Origin: an uncultured Eubacteriales bacterium
GTDB taxonomy: Bacteria > Bacillota > Clostridia > Oscillospirales > Oscillospiraceae
Reading direction: 5' to 3'
DNA: 5,213 bases
Assembly (NCBI GenBank): GCA_900555735.1
Contig: USMI01000138.1
Coordinates: forward strand, 1-5,213
Both the position numbers and the translations under genes were made by a program. The notes beneath the pieces were generated by a model that saw nothing but the letters and a program-made list of their open reading frames with translations, was not told the origin of the DNA and did not search any database. This document shows, in pieces, positions 1-4,219 of the stretch (within the stretch, counting starts at the first letter, position 1; every line of letters starts with the position of its first letter).

Positions 1-2
1 TG

Positions 3-725
3 ATCGACAAGGGCTTCACCTACTGCATCCCCCCCTTCATGATCCACGGCAACGTAGTGGAGGGCGTTATGAGCCAGACCGATATGGACGCCATGATGTA
101 TAAGATCGAGGGCGAGGATCTCTACCTGATCGGCACCAGCGAGCACTCCATGATTGGCAAGTTTATCGACCAGATCCTGCCCGAGGACAAGCTGCCCCAG
201 ACCCTGACCTCCTACTCACCCTGCTTCCGCAAGGAGAAGGGCGCCCACGGCATCGAGGAGCGTGGCGTGTACCGCATCCACCAGTTTGAAAAGCAGGAGA
301 TGATCGTGGTCTGCAAGCCCGAGGACTCCAAGGCGTGGTACGAGAAGATGTGGCGTTACAGCGTGGAGTTGTTCCGCTCTCTGGATATTCCCGTGCGGCA
401 GCTGGAGTGCTGCTCCGGCGATCTGGCCGACCTGAAATGCAAGTCCTGCGATATCGAGGCGTGGTCGCCCCGCCAGCAGAAGTACTTCGAGGTGTGCTCC
501 TGCTCCAATCTGGGCGACGCACAGGCCCGCCGCCTGAAGATCCGCTACAAGGACGAAAGCGGCAAGATGCAGCTGTGCCACACCCTGAACAACACCGTGG
601 TGGCCCCGCCCCGCATGCTGATCGCCTTTTTGGAGAACAACCTGCAAGCCGACGGCAGCGTGGTGATTCCCGAGGTGTTGCGTCCCTACATGGGCGGCAA
701 GGCCGTGCTGGTCCCCAAGCATTAA
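3..725 (+). CDS. serS: Seryl-tRNA synthetase, C-terminal part (5' end cut by window edge)
   Basis: Cytoplasmic class II aminoacyl-tRNA synthetase that charges tRNA-Ser (and tRNA-Sec where present) with serine. About 240 residues are visible; the N-terminal tRNA-binding coiled coil and the start of the catalytic domain lie outside the window. The catalytic core is recognisable: a serine-pocket TSE triplet (nt 135-143), the motif 2 strand CFRKE followed by a loop and the RIHQFEK strand (about nt 222-293), the conserved SGD and CSCSN segments, and motif 3 LNNTVVAPPRMLIAFLEN with its arginine at nt 612-614. It ends with the family-typical GSVVIPEVLRPYMGG. The flavour is unusual: GTSEHSM and FRKEKGAHG resemble archaeal-like SerRS more than the common bacterial PTAEVPLTN and FRSEAGSAGRDTRG, and the segment around nt 408-503 is rich in cysteines. 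It ends 50 bases before mscL. The family assignment is nearly certain; the subtype is recalled from memory, not searched. Confidence 0.96.
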   Translation: MDKGFTYCIPPFMIHGNVVEGVMSQTDMDAMMYKIEGEDLYLIGTSEHSMIGKFIDQILPEDKLPQTLTSYSPCFRKEKGAHGIEERGVYRIHQFEKQEMIVVCKPEDSKAWYEKMWRYSVELFRSLDIPVRQLECCSGDLADLKCKSCDIEAWSPRQQKYFEVCSCSNLGDAQARRLKIRYKDESGKMQLCHTLNNTVVAPPRMLIAFLENNLQADGSVVIPEVLRPYMGGKAVLVPKH

Positions 726-750
726 CAATTTGTAATCGCATGCATATAAC
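722..750 (+). promoter_or_regulatory. Putative sigma-A-type promoter for mscL-rsmG
   Basis: TTAACA at 722-727 (5/6 match to TTGACA) and TATAAC at 745-750 (5/6 match to TATAAT) are separated by exactly 17 bases. The expected start point, about 757, leaves a leader of roughly 20 bases that contains the mscL ribosome site. The -35 box overlaps the serS stop codon (TAA 723-725). The surroundings are AT-rich in an otherwise GC-rich window, which favours a real promoter. This is sequence-match evidence only. Confidence 0.6.
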
Positions 751-761
751 TCTTTGTATAT

Positions 762-767
762 AAGGAG
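762..767 (+). promoter_or_regulatory. Ribosome binding site deciding the mscL start
   Basis: AAGGAG lies 8 bases before the ATG at 776. An in-frame GTG at 767 overlaps this site and so cannot use it, which is why the ATG is chosen as the start. Confidence 0.85.
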
Positions 768-775
768 TGTTACCT

Positions 776-1207
776 ATGAAAAAGTTTATCGCGGAATTCA
801 AGGAATTCGCCATGAAGGGCAACGTGGTGGACATGGCCATCGGCGTTGTCATCGGCGCTGCCTTCGGCAAGATCACCACCTCGCTGGTGAATGACGTCAT
901 CATGCCCCTCATCTCCCGCATTACCGGCGGCGTGGATTTCAGCGCGTGGAAATGGGTGCTGAAGGCCGCCGAGACCGCCGCCGACGGCACTGAGATCCCG
1001 GAGATCGCCGTCAACTACGGCAACTTCATTGCCGTGGTGCTGGACTTCCTCATCATCGCGCTGGTGCTGTTCATGGTGGTCAAGGCCATCAACAAGCTAC
1101 GCAGCATCGGCAAGAAGCCGGAGGAGCCCGTCGAAGAGGAAGAGCCCGCTCCCACCAGTGAAGAGCTGCTGACGGAGATCCGCGACCTGCTGAAGGATAA
1201 GCAGTAA
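776..1207 (+). CDS. mscL: Large-conductance mechanosensitive channel MscL
   Basis: Homopentameric inner-membrane channel that opens under membrane tension to release solutes during hypo-osmotic shock. The protein has 143 residues, normal for the family. Residues 5-45 carry the MscL signature: an amphipathic N-terminal helix, then KGNVVDMAIGVVIGAAFGKI, the pore-lining first membrane helix (about 15-45), running into NDVIMPLI. A periplasmic loop (about 47-77) leads to the second membrane helix (about 80-103). The tail is strongly acidic (EEPVEEEEPAP, 116-126) and ends in a short amphipathic helix SEELLTEIRDLLKDK (128-142), matching the cytoplasmic bundle of known MscL proteins. The start is ATG 776 with AAGGAG 8 bases upstream. 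Its stop codon overlaps the rsmG start by one base, so the two genes are probably co-transcribed and translationally coupled, although they have no known functional link. Confidence 0.97.
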   Translation: MKKFIAEFKEFAMKGNVVDMAIGVVIGAAFGKITTSLVNDVIMPLISRITGGVDFSAWKWVLKAAETAADGTEIPEIAVNYGNFIAVVLDFLIIALVLFMVVKAINKLRSIGKKPEEPVEEEEPAPTSEELLTEIRDLLKDKQ

Positions 1208-1905
1208 TGGAGCAGACACTGCGCGAGGGTCTGGCGGCGCTGGGTCTCCCCTGCTCCGCCGTACCTCAGCTGCTGGATTTCTCCCGGCGGCTACTGGAAA
1301 AGAATCAGGTCATGAACCTGACCGCCATCACCGAGCCCAAGGACGTGGCCGCCCTGCACCTGCTGGACTGCGCCGCGCTGCTGACGCTGGCGGACTTCCG
1401 GGGGAAGTCGGTGGTGGACGTAGGCACCGGCGCGGGCTTCCCCGGCATGGTGCTGCGGATGCTGGAGCCGGACTTCGACCTGACGCTGCTGGACAGTCTG
1501 GGCAAACGCATCGACTGGCTGCGGCAGACCTGCGAGGAGATGGACCTTGCCCGTGTGGACTGCGTTCACGCCCGGGCCGAGGAGTTTGCAGCGGCGCACC
1601 GGCAGGCCTACGATATGGCTACCTCCCGCGCCGTGGCGGCGCTGCCGCTGCTGTGCGAGCTGGCGCTGCCGCTGGTGAAGGCGGGCGGCTGCTTTCTGGC
1701 CATGAAGTCCGTGGACAGCGACGCCGAGCTCGACAGTGCCCGGGGCGCCATCGGCCAGCTGGGCGGTAAAATCGAGGCCATCCGGGATTACACCATCCCC
1801 GGTACAGAGGTGACTCACCGCGTGGTGGTCATCCGCAAGGCGAAGGACACCCCGCCCCAGTTTCCCCGAAGCTGGGCGAGGATGAAGAAAGCGCCGCTGA
1901 AGTGA
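1207..1905 (+). CDS. rsmG: 16S rRNA (guanine527-N7)-methyltransferase RsmG (GidB)
   Basis: Uses S-adenosylmethionine to methylate N7 of G527 in the 530 loop of 16S rRNA; loss of this activity gives low-level streptomycin resistance in several bacteria (family knowledge). The 232 residues are at the normal to slightly long end. Seen: an N-terminal helical part with MNLTAI (36-41), the Rossmann SAM-binding motif I VVDVGTGAGFPG (69-80), an acidic strand LTLLDS (92-97), the TSRAVA segment (139-144), and the C-terminal basic patch FPRSWARMKKAPL (219-231) typical of the family. The start ATG overlaps the mscL stop in a TAATG junction; AAGGA at 1193-1197 within mscL lies 9 bases upstream. In many genomes rsmG follows mnmG near oriC; here it sits behind mscL instead. 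A palindrome-rich region follows. Confidence 0.96.
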   Translation: MEQTLREGLAALGLPCSAVPQLLDFSRRLLEKNQVMNLTAITEPKDVAALHLLDCAALLTLADFRGKSVVDVGTGAGFPGMVLRMLEPDFDLTLLDSLGKRIDWLRQTCEEMDLARVDCVHARAEEFAAAHRQAYDMATSRAVAALPLLCELALPLVKAGGCFLAMKSVDSDAELDSARGAIGQLGGKIEAIRDYTIPGTEVTHRVVVIRKAKDTPPQFPRSWARMKKAPLK

Positions 1906-1913
1906 GGGGAGTT

Positions 1914-2005
1914 TCGCGCCCCGGCGCGACCTACTTTTGTCAACAGTGACAAAAGTAGGCAAAAGCACCGGAAGAAACCTCCGGTTTCTTCACTTCCGGG
2001 CGCGC
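1914..2005. repeat. Palindromic intergenic element with nested hairpins
   Basis: Begins nine bases after the rsmG stop. Three inverted repeats follow in series: TCGCGC/GCGCGA (1914-1919 with 1924-1929); a perfect 13-bp stem CCTACTTTTGTCA with loop ACAG (1930-1959); and GAAGAAACC/GGTTTCTTC with loop TCC (1971-1991), which can alternatively be enclosed by CCGGAAG/CTTCCGG (1968-1974 with 1993-1999). The whole unit can also close on itself through CGCGCCCCGG (1915-1924) and CCGGGCGCG (1996-2004) with one bulged C. No run of T follows any stem, so it is not a textbook terminator. It looks like a REP- or MITE-type interspersed palindrome; copy number elsewhere is unknown. Confidence 0.6.
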
Positions 2006-2092
2006 TATGCTGTGTACAGGATTGTGACTGCGTGCCACACGTTTACGCAATGCTTCCGTTTTCGTTTTGATTAAAAGGATCGTCTCTACTCC

Positions 2093-2168
2093 TGCGCCGC
2101 TGCCGCTGATGCCTACACCGAACAACGCTGTTGCTTCTACCGTTGAGAACGTAAGCGGCAGCGACGCA
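2093..2168. repeat. Long inverted repeat with branched interior
   Basis: Arms 2093-2107 and 2154-2168 pair over 14 of 15 positions: ten perfect pairs CGCTGCCGCT/AGCGGCAGCG, one C/A mismatch, then TGCG/CGCA. The 46-base interior contains two small hairpins: CAAC-GCT-GTTG (2123-2133), and CGTT-GAG-AACG (2141-2151), which extends by TA/TA around a bulged C (2138-2153). The result is a multibranch fold as in structured RNAs. Whether it is transcribed, and from which strand, cannot be told from the sequence. Confidence 0.5.
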
Positions 2169-2256
2169 AAAGGAAAGTCAATGCGTCATACGCAACGAAA
2201 TCAACTATTCCCTGCAAACGCGTGGTAATAGGCCGCAAGTTTGCAACGCAAGATAG

Positions 2257-2329
2257 CGTGGCCGGAGCCACGAAACACCCCCTCGCGCTTGCAAGCGCGA
2301 AAACCTTGGCAAAAGTTAAAGCTTTTGCC
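2257..2329. repeat. Three tandem hairpins upstream of the MinD-like gene
   Basis: CGTGGC-CGGA-GCCACG (2257-2272); a perfect 18-base palindrome at 2283-2300, half-site TCGCGCTTG; and GGCAAAAG-TTAAAG-CTTTTGCC (2308-2329). The gaps are 10 and 7 bases. The last hairpin ends about 10 bases before the ribosome site of the gene at 2353, so if transcribed it would lie in the leader. None is followed by a T run. Confidence 0.6.
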
Positions 2330-2352
2330 GATCTTACGAAAGGAGAACCCCC

Positions 2353-3096
2353 ATGGGCAAGATCATCGCCGTGGTGTCCGGCAAGGGCGGCACGGGCAAA
2401 ACGTCCTTTACCGCCTGTGTGTCGCTGGCGCTGGCCGCCATGGGCCACACCACGCTGGCACTGGACTGCGACATCACCCTGCGGAACCTTGATCTGGCAC
2501 TTGGCCTGTCTGACAGCGCCGTCATGGACTTCTCCGACGTGCTGGAGGGCCGCTGCACGCTGGCGGAGGCCGCCGTCTCCCACCGGAAGTACCCCACGCT
2601 CTCGCTGCTGGCCGCGCCGCTGGCTCCGGTAGGCACCCGCTTCTCCCTGAGCGCCATGCAGACGCTGGCGCAGACCATTCGCCGGCAATACGACTACTGC
2701 TTCATCGACGCGCCGGCGGGGCTGGGACAGGGCTTCCAGCTGGCCACCGCCGTGGCCGACAGCGTGGTGGTGGTCACCACCACCGACCCCGCCGCATTGC
2801 GGGATGCCCAGCGCACGGTTATGGAGCTGCGGCGCTTCCCCGCCGGACAGGTGCATCTGGTGGTGAACCGGGTGCAGAAGAAAATGCTCAAGGCCCTGCA
2901 CAGCACCATCGACGACGCCATGGACACGGCGGGGCTTCCCCTGCTGGGCGTCATCCCGGAGGACAGCGACATCCCACTGGCGCTGAACCGGGGCATCCCG
3001 CTGCGGGACATCAATTACTACGCCCAGCGGGCCTATGAAAACATCGCCAAACGCATCACCGGACAGCGCGCGCCTCTGCTGCGGGCCCGGTGGTAA
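2353..3096 (+). CDS. MinD-like P-loop ATPase (septum-site/ParA superfamily), short C-terminus
   Basis: SIMIBI-class ATPase of the MinD/ParA family; such proteins dimerise on ATP and position division, chromosomes or other cargo. Seen in its 247 residues: deviant Walker A GKGGTGKTS (10-18) with signature lysine K11 and K16; LDCDITLRNLDLALGL (37-52), very like the MinD strand IDxDIGLRNLD; LEGRCTLAEA (64-73); Walker B-like CFIDAPAG (116-123); the VVNR base-binding segment (170-173); and LGVIPEDSDIPLALNRGIPL (198-217), a MinD hallmark. MinD proteins usually have about 260-270 residues and end in an amphipathic membrane-targeting helix; this one stops at RAPLLRARW, about where that helix would begin. 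Start ATG 2353 with AAAGGAG 7 bases upstream. The gene is followed after 27 bases by an mgsA-like gene, as in clostridial min clusters, but no minC or minE is beside it. It may be a true MinD using another membrane anchor or a soluble MinD-like regulator, hence no gene symbol. Confidence 0.88.
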   Translation: MGKIIAVVSGKGGTGKTSFTACVSLALAAMGHTTLALDCDITLRNLDLALGLSDSAVMDFSDVLEGRCTLAEAAVSHRKYPTLSLLAAPLAPVGTRFSLSAMQTLAQTIRRQYDYCFIDAPAGLGQGFQLATAVADSVVVVTTTDPAALRDAQRTVMELRRFPAGQVHLVVNRVQKKMLKALHSTIDDAMDTAGLPLLGVIPEDSDIPLALNRGIPLRDINYYAQRAYENIAKRITGQRAPLLRARW

Positions 3097-3123
3097 ACGA
3101 TACAAGATAAGGAGTAAACCGAT

Positions 3124-3540
3124 ATGAATATCGCCCTGATCGCACACGACAACCGTAAAGAGCTGATGGTCCAGTTCTGCACCGCTTACTGCGGTATTCT
3201 GGCCCAGCATACCCTGTGCGCCACCGCCAATACCGGCAAGCAGGTGCAGGAGGCTACCGGTCTGCCCGTACACCGCTTCCTGACCTTCGAGAACGGCGGC
3301 GGCCAGCAGATCGCGGCCCGCATCGCCTATAACGAGATCGACATGGTGCTGTGCTTCGACGATCCCAACAAGCGCACCACCCACGAGGACATTCTGTATA
3401 TCGCCAAGCTGTGCGACAAGAACAACATCCCCTTCGCCAGCAACGTGGCCACCGCCGAAATGCTGGTGCTGGGTCTTGCCCGCGGCGATCTGGACTGGCG
3501 CGACATCGTCAATCCCAAGACCAAGCCCTTCACGGCGTAA
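3124..3540 (+). CDS. mgsA: Methylglyoxal synthase family protein, diverged active site
   Basis: Family members convert dihydroxyacetone phosphate to methylglyoxal and phosphate, a bypass of lower glycolysis relieving sugar-phosphate stress. The 138 residues match the length of short Gram-positive MgsA. Seen: the N-terminal strand NIALIAHDNRKELM (2-15) with the conserved His8 and Lys12; CATANTG (32-38), corresponding to YATGTTG; GGGQQIAARIAYNEIDMVLCFDDP (58-81) with Asp80; His87; and LCDKNNIPFASNVATAE (96-112). Departures: the catalytic aspartate of GGDQQ (Asp71 in E. coli) is Gly60 here; the phosphate-binding Ser-Gly before it is Thr54-Phe55; TGTTG has become TANTG; and the PHxPDV loop is one residue shorter. 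The fold is safe, the activity doubtful. AAGGAG (3109-3114) is 9 bases before the ATG. Probably co-transcribed with the MinD-like gene 27 bases upstream. Residue equivalences come from memory of the E. coli and Bacillus sequences. Confidence 0.85.
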   Translation: MNIALIAHDNRKELMVQFCTAYCGILAQHTLCATANTGKQVQEATGLPVHRFLTFENGGGQQIAARIAYNEIDMVLCFDDPNKRTTHEDILYIAKLCDKNNIPFASNVATAEMLVLGLARGDLDWRDIVNPKTKPFTA

Positions 3541-3566
3541 AACCGGGGACTCCTTTCGGAGATTCC

Positions 3567-3650
3567 GTAGGGGCCGATGCCCACATTGGCCCGCCGTTTA
3601 CCGGCAGGCTATCGTAAGTCGAGCGGGCCGATGTAGGCATCGGCCCCTGC
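3567..3650. repeat. REP/BIME-like double-hairpin inverted repeat
   Basis: Arms 3569-3594 and 3623-3648 are inverted copies matching at 24 of 26 positions; both differences would be G-U pairs in RNA, and the pairing can extend by two more positions. Each arm is also a hairpin by itself: GGGCCGATG-CCCA-CATTGGCCC (3571-3592) and GGGCCGATG-TAGG-CATCGGCCC (3625-3646). The 28-base centre (3595-3622) includes a small TTAC/GTAA pairing. The structure is that of paired REP units or a short MITE. It lies 26 bases after the mgsA-like stop and lacks a T run, so it may protect or attenuate the transcript rather than end it. Confidence 0.8.
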
Positions 3651-3662
3651 AAAAACTCGTTT

Positions 3663-3688
3663 CCCCATCCCCCGCATCCCCCTACCCC
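3663..3688 (-). other. Four-run G-quadruplex motif on the minus strand (C-rich on plus)
   Basis: The plus strand has CCCC, CCCCC, CCCCC and CCCC separated by 2, 4 and 2 bases. The minus strand therefore has four runs of four or five G with short loops TA, ATGC and AT, a strict G-quadruplex pattern. It sits between the double-hairpin repeat and the ribosome site of the next gene. Confidence 0.7.
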
Positions 3689-3697
3689 ACACCAAAC

Positions 3698-3703
3698 AAG
3701 GAG
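3698..3703 (+). promoter_or_regulatory. Ribosome binding site supporting a TTG start
   Basis: AAGGAG lies 10 bases before TTG 3714 (spacer 3704-3713). The first in-frame ATG is 16 codons further in, within the first predicted membrane segment, so TTG is the preferred start. Confidence 0.7.
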
Positions 3704-3713
3704 AGAAAAAACA

Positions 3714-4202
3714 TTGATACAGACTGCATTGAACTGGTTGTATGACAACCTCTATAACTACATGATCCCCGTCTGCGGCCTGTGCGTGCTGCGTGTGGTC
3801 GTCGCCTTTCTGGAGCTGTCCCACATGAAGCGTCTGCGGGACAAGAAGTTCGTGTTCCGCAAGGTCAGCGTCCAGTACCGGGACATCGGCGCGTTCACGG
3901 GCCTGTTCATCGGCAGCGTGCTGATCTGCCTGTTCCCTAAGCTGGGACTGCTGTTCGCCGTGGTGGCGGCGGGCCTGACGGTGCTAGGCTATCAGATCGG
4001 CAAGCACAAGGGCGCCGAGGCTGACCGTATCTGGCAGGAGGTAGTCAACGAGCTGTCCCGGAGCGAGGACGGTCACAAGATCAACGGCATCAGCGTCGAG
4101 AGCAACATCCACGGTCTCATCGACACGCTGGATGTGTTTGATAAGGAAGAAACGCCGGAGGAGCCCGCCGAAGCGGCAGCCGCCCCGGAGAGCGAAGAAT
4201 AA
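3714..4202 (+). CDS. Small membrane protein with DUF2273-like core and acidic tail (function unknown)
   Basis: Function not known. The 162 residues appear to contain a first membrane helix (about 17-37, YMIPVCGLCVLRVVVAFLEL), a basic cytoplasmic-looking stretch HMKRLRDKKFVFRK (37-50), a pair of membrane helices (about 57-74 and 76-95), then a soluble part (100-140) and a low-complexity acidic tail from EETPEEPAEAAAAPESEE (145-162). The segment YRDIGAFTGLFIGSVLICLF to LGYQIGKHKG resembles DUF2273, a small integral membrane family often found near Asp23/Gls24 envelope-stress proteins; this is a resemblance, not a search result, and no Asp23-type gene is visible here. The start is probably TTG, supported by AAGGAG 10 bases upstream. 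The gene ends 17 bases before hisS, so it may be co-transcribed with it. Confidence 0.85.
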   Translation: MIQTALNWLYDNLYNYMIPVCGLCVLRVVVAFLELSHMKRLRDKKFVFRKVSVQYRDIGAFTGLFIGSVLICLFPKLGLLFAVVAAGLTVLGYQIGKHKGAEADRIWQEVVNELSRSEDGHKINGISVESNIHGLIDTLDVFDKEETPEEPAEAAAAPESEE

Positions 4203-4219
4203 AGAGAGGAAGATACCCC

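Larger units (their letters stand above)
1906..2352. other. 447-base palindrome-rich stretch without a convincing gene
   Basis: Between rsmG and the MinD-like gene no reading frame has a ribosome site, plausible start and protein-like composition together. The base composition looks more AT-rich and less codon-like than the flanks. It holds three separate groups of inverted repeats (1914-2005, 2093-2168 and 2257-2329), listed individually, plus the ribosome site of the next gene (AAAGGAG around 2339-2345, 7 bases before ATG 2353). No good -35/-10 pair for the downstream gene was found. Confidence 0.7.

Noticed and set aside
767..775. GTG at 767 as an alternative mscL start
   Set aside because: It overlaps the AAGGAG ribosome site; ATG 776 gives the canonical MscL N-terminus.
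163..1014. 283-residue minus-strand reading frame opposite serS and mscL
   Set aside because: Arg/Pro/Ser-rich low-complexity composition, no family motif, and it crosses two clear genes and their promoter.
1930..1991. Intrinsic terminator of rsmG
   Set aside because: The stems are strong but none is followed by a T run on either strand. Left as a repeat element that might still influence transcript ends.
1940..2125. 61-residue minus-strand frame in the palindrome-rich gap
   Set aside because: Its C-terminal codons are made of the palindromic repeat itself, and no convincing ribosome site or family was seen. Probably a chance frame across a repeat element.
2306..2335. Promoter for the MinD-like gene with TTGGCA at 2306-2311
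   Set aside because: At 17-18 bases spacing the -10 position reads CGATCT or GATCTT, a poor match. No better pair was found in the gap.
1207..3096. A replication origin or parAB region, because rsmG is followed by a ParA/MinD-type gene
   Set aside because: The ATPase has MinD, not Soj/ParA, hallmarks, no parB follows, and I saw no cluster of DnaA boxes in 1906-2352. The palindromes alone do not make an origin.
2137..3384. Long 415-residue minus-strand reading frame
   Set aside because: It lies antisense to the MinD-like gene and part of the mgsA-like gene, is rich in His, Gln, Gly and Val as expected for a shadow of GC-rich codons, and has no recognisable domain. The plus-strand genes have clear motifs and ribosome sites.
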